Shown piece by piece: positions 1-7,855 of a stretch of 14,936 nucleotides of DNA (the stretch's first letter is position 1; each line of letters begins with the position of its first letter). This stretch comes from Pavlovales sp. CCMP2436 (taxonomy: Eukaryota > Haptophyta > Pavlovophyceae > Pavlovales), in NCBI GenBank assembly GCA_026770615.1, contig MU631532.1, positions 204,349 through 219,284 of the forward strand, read 5' to 3'. A model generated the notes under the pieces. It made no database searches. It was not told the DNA's origin and saw only the letters and a program-made list of their open reading frames with translations. A program made the translations under genes and the position numbers.

Positions 1-40
1 CCCATCAGCAATGTAGTGAATCCCTATTAAATGATAGCTC

Positions 41-165
41 TAGGGATTCGAGCTGGCGTCTGACTATCGTGGAAGTTGTGCTGGTCTGAGCGCTGCCTCG
101 CCCATTACCTACTGCGTGCCTTAGCGCGTGCCTTAGTCGGCTGCGCTAATTCTTACTTTTCTTTT
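41..165 (+). repeat. dispersed repeat copy 1
   Basis: This copy aligns along about 100 bp with 1855-1955. The shared core begins TAGGGATTC and runs through AGCTGGCGTCTGAC, GTTGTGCTGGTCTGAGCGCTG and TCGGCTGCGCTA. Copy 1 has a 12-bp internal duplication (GTGCCTTAGCGCGTGCCTTAG) that copy 2 lacks. A 9-bp inverted repeat (GAATCCCTA at 18-26, TAGGGATTC at 41-49) lies at its left border. The family is not recognised. Open frames through it, with peptides containing CWSERC, arise only from the repeat and are not called as genes. Confidence 0.75.
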
Positions 166-205
166 GCCAGGTACGACTGCGACGACAGCTCGGGAAAGCC
201 AGCTG

Positions 206-433
206 CAGTACTGCAAGAACTCGGCAAGCTCGATAAGGTTGATTTTTTTAACATTGATTTTTTTTTGTATTCTTATTTTTTTTTATTTGTATCAGTACTG
301 CAAGAGCTCGGCAAGCTCGATACGTTTTTTATTGTTATTTTTATTAGTATGATTATTAGTAGTAGTATTTTTTTTTGTTCTATTCTATTTATTTTGCGAC
401 AGTACTGCAATAGCTCGGCAAGCTCGACAGGGG
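206..433 (+). repeat. three spaced copies of a 28-29-nt cassette in T-rich DNA
   Basis: A near-identical motif, CAGTACTGCAAGA followed by GCTCGGCAAGCTCGA, starts at 206, 293 and 400. The copies are separated by T-rich, pyrimidine-rich tracts. Each copy follows an AG (TGCAG, TATCAG, GACAG). Copies 1 and 2 are followed at once by GT (gataag/GT, gatac/GT), while copy 3 is followed by GGG. The layout resembles duplicated micro-exons between T-rich introns, upstream of the exon at 601-756. This may be a coincidence of a tandem repeat. No protein family is recognisable in the 9-residue peptide VLQELGKLD read from one frame. Confidence 0.6.
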
Positions 434-600
434 TCTTTTTTTCTTCTTCTTTTTGCGCAAGCCAGACCAAGTTGCTTACAAACTAAATGTTGCATATAAA
501 CCTGTATCAGCACTTCAACACCGTGCTCATCAGATGCATGTAACCCCCTCCCCTCCCCTCCTCCCCTCCCCTCCCCTCCCATCCCCTCCCCTTCGATCAG

Positions 601-756
601 ATCACGCACTTTCCGTTGGAGTATCTGATGGCCGCGCGAGTCTCGCTGCTGCTGCGTGGCCTCGGTCTCGCCTTCGGCTTGCGCGTCCACACGGCCAAAC
701 TGTGGAGGCCGTACGCACTTCAAGGGCTACGTGACCACCTCCAGACTCGAAATTAG
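601..756 (+). CDS. terminal exon of an ABC1/ADCK-like (UbiB family) atypical kinase, 5' part not resolved
   Basis: Read in phase from the acceptor AG at 599-600, this exon gives a peptide starting ITHFPLEYLMAARVSLLLRG and ending ...LWRPYALQGLRDHLQTRN, with stop TAG at 754-756. The pattern FP-x-EY-x4-R-x3-LLRGLG...WRPYA is what I know from the extreme C-terminus of ABC1/ADCK atypical kinases, which act in mitochondria or plastids in quinone and prenyl-lipid metabolism. None of the kinase core lies in this exon. The intron before it (540-600, GT...AG) is almost pure C and T. An upstream mini-exon 511-539, ending in the codons for HQMH, would splice in phase, but this is uncertain. The earlier exons must lie left of the window or in the repeat-rich first 500 bp. 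The family call is from memory of the motif and is moderately secure; the exon itself is well supported. Confidence 0.5.
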   Translation: MTHFPLEYLMAARVSLLLRGLGLAFGLRVHTAKLWRPYALQGLRDHLQTRN

Positions 757-762
757 AGCACC

Positions 763-799
763 GGGCGGGGGACGGGGGTGGGGGTGGGGGGGGAGGGGG
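763..799 (+). other. G-run cluster, candidate G-quadruplex
   Basis: Immediately after the stop codon of the kinase-like exon the plus strand carries at least five runs of three to eight G separated by one to three bases (GGGCGGGGGACGGGGGTGGGGG and onward). This exceeds the usual four-run quadruplex pattern. It would be present in the 3' UTR of the transcript and could act on termination or RNA stability, which is inference. The intron at 540-600 just upstream carries C-runs, so the two tracts are of opposite strand bias. Confidence 0.6.
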
Positions 800-1577
800 T
801 AAATCAATATTTCTTGTTATCATCGTTGGGTCAAGACCACACCGATCGAGCAAAATTAAATCATACTGTAATAAGACCATGTTCCCCACTTCGCGGCGTG
901 GCGCGTCGTGCGGAGCTTTCGTCGGAGCATGCGTAATAATATAAGCGATCAGCAGCAAGTGAGCATGATGTAATTTGTCGCACGCCGCCAGCCGGGATCG
1001 CCTCCAGGCTTCATTTATTAATGAAGGGGGGTTCGGGCTGGCAGTGTTTTAGGTTCAAGTCAAGCTGCGATCTTAGCGCTCCGACGCAGGCTTCTACGCG
1101 CTACGCCAACTGGGCTTCATATACATAAGCCTAAAGCTTACCGTCATAATCTAAATAACGAAATATTCTAAATTGTATCTTAAGTACGTGGGCAACATAT
1201 GACTTCCGTCACGCGTCACTGTGGCAGATACACTTTTTTTGAAAAATATGGATTATCTTATTGGATTTTACTTTATTTTTGATTTGAGGTCCTTCATGCA
1301 CATTTTAGAGCCATAGGCGTATGGGGTGATGGCCTCGTAGTGTTATCCGCTTCAATTAATAAGAATTAACTTAAGAAACAGATAGTCTCAGAAAGCCTGC
1401 CACTATAATTTTTTGTTCTTTTCTCATAATTTTTTAGAGCTAGCGCCTAACTAGGTAACTAAGCGTGGCCCCAGTATGTTGATATCTGTCGCTGCGCTGC
1501 TCACAGGTTGCAGCTCGATAGAAGTTAAGCAATCATGGCAGAATTTTCAGCCCAGCATTTGTGTATATTAACATATG
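800..1577. other. AT-rich intergenic spacer without recognisable genes
   Basis: No convincing reading frame or RNA gene is visible here. A small hairpin (CTTCATT-tatt-AATGAAG, 1009-1026) lies next to a G-run. A box-B-like GGTTCAAGTC near 1050 does not sit in a tRNA fold. The rest is A/T-biased and is likely decayed repeat or 3' flanking DNA of the kinase-like gene. Confidence 0.5.
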
Positions 1578-1579
1578 TA

Positions 1580-1744
1580 AAGGATGTCGCGGGCAATAAG
1601 AAGCCGTAGAGTTAAGAAGTTGAGCCTCATTTTTTGCATTGTTTGTATGTAATTTCAGCATATTTCAGCATTTTTTGTATGTAATTTGCTAAGAAGCTCA
1701 GCCTCAACTTCAAAATTCGCCTTTCTTATTGCCGCGACACCCTG
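1580..1744. mobile_element. mariner-like MITE (165 bp) with TA target duplication
   Basis: The ends form a 22-23-bp inverted repeat. The left end at 1580-1602 begins AAGGATGTCGCGGGCAATAA; the right end at 1723-1744, read on the minus strand, begins CAGGGTGTCGCGGCAATAA. They differ by two substitutions and one extra G. A TA dinucleotide flanks each side (1578-1579 and 1745-1746), as expected for Tc1/mariner insertions, and CAGGGTGTC is a typical mariner-type terminus. There is no coding capacity. The interior holds direct repeats: TAAGAAG-[TC]-T-[GC]-AGCCTCA-like blocks near each end, and TTTGTATGTAATTT at 1642-1655 and 1674-1687. Non-autonomous status is inferred from the length. Confidence 0.72.
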
Positions 1745-1849
1745 TAGTAGTTAAGCAGTGACAGTTAGCACCCAAGAGACTTACTGACTAGTGTTTACTC
1801 TGTCCACTCACTCACACTCGCAGACGAGATCGTACAGACATATATATTT

Positions 1850-1957
1850 ACTGATAGGGATTCAAGCTGGCGTCTGACTGTTCTGAATGTTGTGCTGGTC
1901 TGAGCGCTGCGTCGGCCATTGCCTGCTGCGTGCCTTAGTCGGCTGCGCTAGCTTGGC
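1850..1957 (+). repeat. dispersed repeat copy 2
   Basis: This copy is homologous to 41-165 at roughly 85-90% by eye but lacks the 12-bp internal duplication. Its first 27 bases (ACTGATAGGGATTCAAGC through GGCGTCTG) recur exactly at 5064-5090. It lies about 120 bp beyond the 3' end of the nitrate transporter gene. The motif GATTCAAGC is close to, but not the same as, a polymerase III box B, so a SINE origin is possible but unproven. Confidence 0.75.
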
Positions 1958-2078
1958 ATATATATTAGCAATAAACAAAATGATATTAATACCATCATTC
2001 GAGGTTATAATGCATATATTTAATTATGTAGTCAAACAGCATCATGCGCGTTTGCGACAGTGCAGCTGCGTCGGCCGC

Positions 2079-3780
2079 TCACGCCTTCGTTTTGATTTTT
2101 TCAGCGGCGACGTCTGGCTGCTCCTCCTGCTTGATGGTCGCAGGGAAGAAGCAAGAGCCGAGGGTGGCGTAGTGCACGAAGGGGACGAGCATCGCGCAGC
2201 CGAGGATCGCAAAGCCGTGCGAGAAGAAGGGGGCGCGCGGGTCGACGTTGCCAGCTTCGTACTTGTAGATGGCGTTCCACAGCGCCGCGCCAACGTTGCC
2301 GCCGGCGCCGACAATGCCTGAGACGGGGCCGAGCGCCTTGAGGTGCTCGCCGATGTACGGGACAACCGAGTAGCAGGCGCCGTTACAGGCCGAGACCGAG
2401 ACCGAGAAGAAGGCGATCAGGACCATGGCCCCGGCGAGCTGCAAGATGTGTTGTACGTACAGTAATATGATAGCGGTGAGTCGGGTTACAGGAGTCGGGT
2501 TTGGGAGCAGGGGGCGGTAGGGGAAGGGCAAGCGTGGCACGAACGTTGTCATTCTTCATGCGCGAGAAGCCGATCATGAACATGGACGTGGCGATCATAA
2601 GGACGAAGAGTACCCAGTGGCGGGCGCGGTGGCCGAAGCGCGCGTTCGCCCAGTCCGAGACCATGCCGCCGAGCGCGCGCGCAAAGATGTTGCTCAGGCC
2701 GACGGCCGCCGCAGCCCAGCCGGCGGCCTCGGGGTTGAGCTCAAAGTAATCGAAGAAGTAGGGCGCGAGCTGCTGGTTCATGGACACCTCGCTGCCGAAG
2801 CAGCCGCCATACACCATGCAGAGGGCCCAGACGCGCGGATCAGACGCGGCAGCGTAGAAAAGCTTCTTGTAGTCCTGCTTCTTGCGCTCGCCAGAGGCGA
2901 AGAGCTCCTTGAAGTTGCCCTCCGGCACGTCGTCCGAGAAGTAGAGGCACAAGCCGATGAACACGAGGCATGAGGCGGGAATCAAAAACGACAGCCTCCA
3001 TGCCATCCCGTAGCCGTACGAGCCGAGTGCGACGAGGCCCACGACGATGTACGGCATGATGATCTGCGTGAAGCCGCCGCCCATGTTGCCCCAGCCGCCG
3101 ACAATCGCGTTGGCCGCGCCAACCACCTTCTTGCTGAACATGATGCTCGTCCAGAACTGGCAGACGACAAACGCCGAGCCGATGCCACCGATGAAGAAGC
3201 GGCACGCCTCGTACCCCACGGGCGTCGTCACGAGGCCGAGGCCGGCGGTTGGGATCGCGAAGGCGAAGACGATGAAGGCCATGGCGCGGCGCGGGCCGAC
3301 GTTCTCCACGAGGGTGCCCATCACGAGGCGCATGGCGATGGAGCCGACGGCAGAGAGAATGTTGCCGTTCGCGAGGACCGTCTTGCACGCCAGGTTGCAC
3401 TTGCACTGCGACGCCTTGGTGAACGTGTCCCAGTTGCCGTTCGAGCAGAGGTTGAGACTGATCCTTATGTAGATGACGAGCGGGTTGACGGCGAACCACG
3501 CGAAGAAGGCGAAGAAGAAGGCGAGCCAGTCGAGGTGGAAGGCACGCATGTGCGGCCGGGAGAAGTCCCAGATGCGGATCCTGCACGGGTGGGAAGCGGG
3601 AGGAAGAGAGCAAGGCAAAAGGAAGCGGGATGAGGTGAGGCGGCTGCTTGCGCGGGCGAAGATGGGGAAGCGGCGTGAGGCGGGGTGGCGCGCGCGCGAT
3701 GGGCTGTGGGCGCGCGCGGGCGCGCACTCTGTGGCCTTGTTCTTCTCGTCGACGGGGAGCTTGAAGGTGGACATGGTCAT
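2079..3780 (-). CDS. NRT2: NRT2-type high-affinity nitrate/nitrite transporter (MFS, NNP family)
   Basis: Three exons on the minus strand (3780-3728, 3580-2545, 2438-2079) give 482 residues, usual for algal and fungal NRT2. Introns are 3581-3727 and 2439-2544, both GT-AG; the junction restores ATEIRIWDFSRPHMRAFHLD, the typical algal N-terminus. Two NNP signatures are intact: GGWGNMGGG (about 179-187) and GIVGAGGNVGAALW (about 404-417). The substrate arginines expected in TM2 (R102, MRLVMG) and TM8 (R319, FARALGGMVSD) are present, as is the MFS loop ENVGPRRA. About 12 hydrophobic segments and a short charged cytoplasmic tail (KQEEQPDVAAEKIKTKA) follow the pattern. The loop after TM1 is cysteine-rich (CSNGN...CKCNLACK), which I have not seen as a general feature of the family. 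The role is proton-coupled nitrate uptake at the plasma membrane. I chose MTMSTF as the start; an in-frame ATG at 3906 would add 42 residues of unlikely sequence. Confidence 0.93.
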
Positions 3781-4145
3781 GCTGGTTGACGTTGACGTAG
3801 TTGGACGTAAGCGCTTCGCCGCTTCGCGCCCTGTCTGAGACAGAACTGAGCTGCAGGGCGCGCTGACGGCGTGCGCATTGCCAAGGCGCGATGACAAGGA
3901 CGTCACTTTGGAGCGAGAGGTTTCTTGGTTTTTAAAAAGGGAATTTGAATATTCAAGAAACGCGGAGCGATGGCGACGAACGTTCGCTGGCGGAGGGACG
4001 ACACGGGGGGCAATATACGCGCATCAGGCGACCAATGCGCGGATCCTTGCAGGGCATGCCCGCACGCCTTTAGGCTGCAAATGGACATTTAAAAACTCCA
4101 AACTCAAAACCTGAAGTTCCCCTGACGCGCTGAAACACGATTCGG
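3781..4145. promoter_or_regulatory. shared intergenic region between divergent NRT2 and RING-CH genes
   Basis: About 365 bp separate the two start codons, so both promoters should lie here. TTTAAA-type boxes occur at about 3931-3938 (GTTTTTAAAAAGGG) and 4088-4095 (ACATTTAAAAAC). An 8-bp palindrome GAATATTC lies at about 3946-3953. No established nitrogen-response element could be identified by eye. A bidirectional promoter is inferred from the layout only. Confidence 0.45.
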
Positions 4146-4975
4146 ATGGTGGAAGGTGTACGAGGGTCGTCGGAGGCGGGCCACGGGCCGGCCTCCAATC
4201 ACCTGGAGGCAGCGGACGGGCCGGTCTGCTTCATCTGCCTCGAGACGTCGCACGAGAACGGCTCGCCACTGCTCGGACGGGCGTGCGGCTGCACCGCGCA
4301 CGTGCACCAAGCCTGTCTGCAGGAGTACCTCAATTCTGCTGCCCGGCGCTCGCTCCGGCAAAGTGAGCGCCTGCGCTGCCCAATCTGCGCACAGCACTAC
4401 ATGGTTCCTATTGTTGAAAGTGGCGGTTCAAAGCGCGGCCAGCCGTGCTTCCAGTGGTCTCTCGTGCAAAAGGTAATCCTGGAAATAATACGTGCACTTG
4501 GACGAAACCTAGCCCGAGCCCAGTCCGAACTGCAACTGCGACAAAGGCGGCGGGCATGTGTCTTAACCCCCCCCCCTCACGCCCCTCCCCCAACCCAACC
4601 CAGGGCCCGCTCGTATTTGGCTTTGCGCTGCTTGGGCTCGGCATCGGACTGGACGTCGGCCTACAGCACATGCACGACGACGCGGCCTTCTTTGGGATGT
4701 TCCCCTCGGGGCTCGGCATATTCATCGTCGTCTGGGCGTTCTGTATGCCCCACATCACCGCGCAAGAAGACCCGGAAGGCGACGAGGGCAATTTGATCTC
4801 AGTCGGCCTACCCGACGCTGGCGGCGTGCAACAACCTCCGCAAGCAGGCGGGCACGGCGAGGGTGTCGTCAGCACAGAGGTGCAGCCCGCTGCCGTCAAT
4901 GCGGCCGCCCTCAGCTCCACCACCGAGCTGGAGCGCTACGAGAAAAGCACCTCGTTGTGGGAGAGCGCCAACTAG
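4146..4975 (+). CDS. RING-CH (MARCH-type) membrane-bound E3 ubiquitin ligase
   Basis: Two exons (4146-4472 and 4604-4975, phase-0 GT-AG intron 4473-4603 with a long C-rich tract) encode 232 residues. An N-terminal RING-CH finger has the C4HC3 ligands C28-x2-C31, C47-x-C49, H54-x2-C57 and C78-x2-C81 (VCFICLE...CGCTAHVHQACL...RCPICAQHY). Two hydrophobic segments follow in exon 2, about 110-130 (GPLVFGFALLGLGIGLDVGL) and 138-157 (FFGMFPSGLGIFIVVWAFCM), separated by a short HMHDD loop. An acidic, Ala/Gln-rich tail of about 70 residues ends in ESAN. This is the MARCH architecture: zinc-binding finger, then a two-helix membrane hairpin. Such proteins ubiquitinate membrane proteins and control their turnover. 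Divergence from the nitrate transporter is suggestive of co-regulation, but there is no evidence that the transporter is a substrate. Confidence 0.88.
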
Positions 4976-5063
4976 AACGAAAATGTCGCTTTATTCGGAC
5001 GATTTAGAGCCCCGCTGGCGCTATCAACTGCCCGCCACCGTCGGTGTATCGGACTTGCATAAT

Positions 5064-5090
5064 ACTGATAGGGATTCAAGCTGGCGTCTG
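5064..5090 (+). repeat. dispersed repeat copy 3 (27-bp fragment)
   Basis: Exact match to 1850-1876. The match stops sharply at both sides (next bases GCCATATATG here, ACTGTTCTG in copy 2). It lies about 90 bp beyond the stop codon of the RING-CH gene. It is either a truncated insertion or the conserved end of the element. Confidence 0.65.
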
Positions 5091-5245
5091 GCCATATATG
5101 AGATGATTTGTCAAACCGCCAGCCGCAGAACCCCCCTACATGACTACTGCTAACACGCGAGGTTTTGAACGGTAAAAAATGAATCTCTCATTACACAAAC
5201 TAGTTAAAATAAAAATATATAACTGATAAAATTAGAAAAACGTTT

Positions 5246-5337
5246 AAATATATATATATATACATAAATATAATATATATATAATATAATATAATATATA
5301 ATATAATCTATGTATAATATAATATATATATTATAAT
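5246..5337. repeat. TA/TAATA-rich microsatellite
   Basis: About 90 bp of almost pure A/T with repeating TA and ATATAATA units. It abuts the 3' end of the minus-strand LINE fragment at 5337, so it may be the target site or an expanded LINE tail. Confidence 0.85.
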
Positions 5338-5796
5338 CTTATTATTACCCCTCCTACCTCCGTGAGCGCAGTCTGTGCGCCCAAGAGGTGACATGTGTTG
5401 CCGCAGAGCCCGAGCCCGCCGAGTCACCTCCAGCCGCCCGTTGGCAACAGGAAGGGGAACATCGGAGAGTTAGAGCAAGTTTGCACAACAGATGCTTAGT
5501 CGAAGATGGGTTTCGATAGTCGTCGCTTCATCACCAGTTCACGCCAGGTCTGACGGTCTTGCGCGGCATCAGCTCAGTCCTGTGAGACACCCAGTTGCAC
5601 TGCGTGTCTTTCAAGATTAAAGCCGAGCGCGTTCAGCTCGCAAGTAAGGTCGTGTCCGTAGAAGTGTGCTCGCCCTTTTGGCCGCGGAGCATCCACCCAG
5701 GAGGTCATAAACTTGCGGGGCAGCCTCACCGCGAAGTCCATGCGCATCACGTGCCCAGCCCAGCGCAGCTTTCTCTGCGAGATGTGCTGGTCAAGG
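5337..5796 (-). mobile_element. 5'-truncated LINE fragment, inverted copy
   Basis: Read on the minus strand, 5796 to 5337 matches 7377 to 7836 over the same length (460 bp), about 95% by eye. It encodes the C-terminal conserved block of a non-LTR retrotransposon ORF (DQHISQRKLRWAGHVMRM... FMTSWVDAPRPKGRAHFYGHD). A TGG-to-TGA change (5574-5576) stops the frame after GVSQD, where the other copy reads on to DWADAAQDRQTWRELV, so this copy is dead. Its 3' end is TAATAATAAGAT, as in the other copy, and then runs into an AT microsatellite. Homology to the other copy breaks abruptly at 5796, as expected for a 5'-truncated insertion. Confidence 0.85.
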
Positions 5797-6474
5797 AAAA
5801 AGACCTCGTGCCGCCGCATCAAAGCGACGAGCTCTGGCTCCTTTTGGGCAGAGGGTCCATGCGCGTTCTGCGAGACAAAGCAACGGTATCGAACATCATT
5901 GGGCTGCTGCCTGTGCTGTTGGGAGCGCCAGTTCCAACAGCCTCGTGTCGATGGTGCGGTCGTGGTCGGCAACGTAGCCGGTTTCGAGTTCCCCATGGAT
6001 ATCGCCTCACGCTCGCTCGTGGGGGGCGGTGTCCGGGAGGGAAAAGAAGCGGATGCTGTACAGCGCACGACGCGCCGACGTCCTCCTCCTCAAAAAACCT
6101 CAACCGCTTACGCGGCCGGACGAACGCTCGACGGACTCGCCATCGCGCCCGTTTCACGTTTATTTTACTACAATCAATAACGAACTACAAATATCAGATT
6201 GTAAATACCGGTGTGGCAGCGGCTCCTGCCTCTGACGCACCCGCTGACGCGCTTGCTGCCGAGATTTCGCTGTTGTCGCAGACACTGCAGGTTTTGCTGC
6301 CGGCGTTGCCGCTGCACGTTCTCTTTCAAGCCGCGAGCGAGTCTATCCCAGGGTTCATCACCAGGGTAATCAGTCCACTGGCGAACTGGGTAGGCAAACC
6401 CGGCAAACACTCGAGATCGAGCGATGAGAACAGCAGTGGTGACGACGACGGGAAAAGAAACCGGCGGGCTTGAC
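5797..6474. other. unassigned segment between LINE fragment and inverted repeat
   Basis: The plus strand is open from within the LINE fragment to a TGA at 6471-6473. Its last part is Ala/Leu-rich with an acidic Ser/Asp tail (SSDENSSGDDDGKRNRRA). The minus strand also has open stretches reading into the LINE fragment. Neither shows a family I recognise. Past the TGA the plus frame runs another 18 codons to TAA at 6528-6530 inside the inverted repeat. I call no gene here. Confidence 0.4.
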
Positions 6475-6660
6475 GCGGTGACGGCAACTTTGGCGAGGAC
6501 TCTGGCACCTTCGGCAACTCAACGATATAATTTTTTGTCAGTGATGGGCCTGAAGCGCACAAGCGCAGCTGGAGGTACCTGCGGGCACGGCGGATTCACT
6601 CGCGAGAGTGACGTCGTTATGAACCGACGATGACGGGTCTCGAGCGGAATAAATTATAAA
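6475..6660 (+). repeat. inverted repeat B, left arm
   Basis: The reverse complement of this stretch aligns with 7856-8060. The shared features include TTTATAATTTATTCCGCTCGAG, GTCATCGTCGGTTCATAACGACGTCAC, GAATCCGCCGTGCC and GCAGGTACCTCCAGC. The right arm has two small insertions (about 14 and a few bp). The end at 6660 is sharp, while similarity fades gradually below about 6500. An AATAAA lies at 6648-6653. The arm could be a transposon terminal repeat or a shared gene 3' end. Confidence 0.75.
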
Positions 6661-6840
6661 ATACAAGAAGTGTTGCAAGCCGAGGACGTCTAACGGCTCA
6701 CGCGAGCGGCCCGCGCGCTCAGGCGCTCCGGCCTGCTCTGTTCATGATGCTCTTTCCCTCGCTGAGGGGTGTCTCGCAACCTCCGCCAAGCCTTTTGGCT
6801 GGGAGCTGGGCTCCCTTCACTCCCTTGTAATTATTCATAA
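6661..6840. other. short unassigned spacer
   Basis: About 180 bp of GC-rich then AT-rich sequence between the left arm of inverted repeat B and the start of the plus-strand LINE fragment. I see no gene, RNA or repeat that I can name. It closes with an in-frame TAA (6838-6840) just before the LINE reading frame opens. Confidence 0.4.
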
Positions 6841-7818
6841 ACATCATGCAACCACCTCTTCTGCTTTGGATTGGTGATGCACTGCGGCATAGCGGATGCA
6901 GCAGGCGGCGTTGCGCGCATATCCAAATCAGAGGCTGTATTCTATTCCCCTACCAATCATACCCCAACTGACGATGAGACTCTTCCCCTCCGTGTCGACG
7001 ATGATGTTGGCATTGTGACATTCACGCAACACTTCCGGTACCTCGGCACCATTCTCTCCGCCGGACTGACAGACGACGAAGAATTTGGCCGCAGACTTGC
7101 CTCTGCAGCTGCAGCCTTTGGCTGCCTGTACAGGAGTGTGTTCAAACGTGGTCAAGGCTGCAAGTCGATCCTTCTCAAGCACAAGGGCAATAGCTTCGTG
7201 CTAGTGATCTTGCTCTATGGCTGTGAGAGCTGGGTGCTGACACAAAAGCTGAGACAGCAGTTGAATACGTTTCATAACCGCTGTGTGCGCGCAATGTGCA
7301 ATGTTCCTCGCTATCGCCCTGACACAGGTGCCCGAGTGGCGCTTGGCAGGATGTACGCTACCCTCGGGATCACAGGCCTTGACCAGCACATCTCGCAGAG
7401 AAAGCTGCGCTGGGCTGGGCACGTGATGCGCATGAACTTCGCGGTGAGGCTGCCCCGCAAGTTTATGACCTCCTGGGTGGATGCTCCGCGGTCAAAAGGG
7501 CGAGCACACTTCTACGGACACGACCTTACTTGCGAGCTGAACGCGCTCGGCGTTAATCTTGACAGACACGCAGTGCAACTGGGTGTCTCACAGGACTGGG
7601 CTGATGCCGCGCAAGACCGTCAGACCTGGCGTGAACTGGTGATGAAGCGACGACTATCGAAACCCATCTTCGACCAAGCATCTGTGGTGCAATCTTGCTC
7701 TGACTCTCCGATGTCCCCCTCCCTGTTGCCTTCGGCGGCTGGATGTGACTCGGCGGGCTCGGGCTCTGCGGCAACACATGTCACCTCTTGGGCGCACAGA
7801 CTGCGCTCACGGAGGTAG
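6841..7818 (+). pseudogene. LINE ORF2-type protein, C-terminal fragment
   Basis: The frame is open from a TAA at 6838-6840 to TAG at 7816-7818, about 325 codons, with no start codon expected in a truncated copy. Landmarks in order are FGLVMHCG and SKSEAVFYSP (end of the fingers/palm region), FRYLGTILS (the conserved post-catalytic YLG motif), LLYGCESWVL, FHNRCVRAMCNVPRYR, QHISQRKLRWAGHVMRM and a final AAQDRQTWRELV. This order is standard for the region C-terminal to reverse transcriptase in L1/RTE-like elements. The YADD/FADD catalytic box and the endonuclease are absent, lost by 5' truncation. No in-frame stop has accumulated, so the insertion is probably younger than the inverted copy. Confidence 0.85.
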
Positions 7819-7836
7819 GAGGGGTAATAATAAGAT
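6841..7836 (+). mobile_element. 5'-truncated LINE (non-LTR retrotransposon) 3' end
   Basis: This is the longer plus-strand copy of the element also present at 5337-5796. It starts inside the reverse-transcriptase ORF, just after where the catalytic FADD motif would be, so it cannot encode a functional enzyme. The 3' end is GGGTAATAATAAGATAAGATAAG, a short tandem ATAAG tail of the sort some LINE clades carry instead of poly(A). The tail ends about 20 bp before the right arm of inverted repeat B, so the element probably inserted beside that arm. Confidence 0.85.
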
Positions 7837-7855
7837 AAGATAAGATTGATTTTAG

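Noticed and set aside
76..486. 136-codon open frame on the plus strand
   Set aside because: It runs through a dispersed repeat and then T-tracts with Phe/Ile/Ser-only stretches; there is no domain, and it crosses the three cassette repeats.
540..600. CRISPR-like or minisatellite array of CCCCT units
   Set aside because: It is a polypyrimidine tract directly before a splice acceptor; there are no spacers between conserved repeats.
1035..1070. Possible tRNA from the box-B-like GGTTCAAGTC
   Set aside because: The flanking bases do not make a T-arm stem and no box A or acceptor stem is present at the right distance.
2840..3727. 295-codon Arg/His/Pro-rich frame on the minus strand
   Set aside because: It is an overlapping frame of the NRT2 gene; the composition is that of a GC-rich off-frame translation.
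5595..6473. 292-codon plus-strand frame
   Set aside because: Its first 200 bp are the antisense of the LINE fragment, and the rest shows no family; I kept it only as an unassigned segment.
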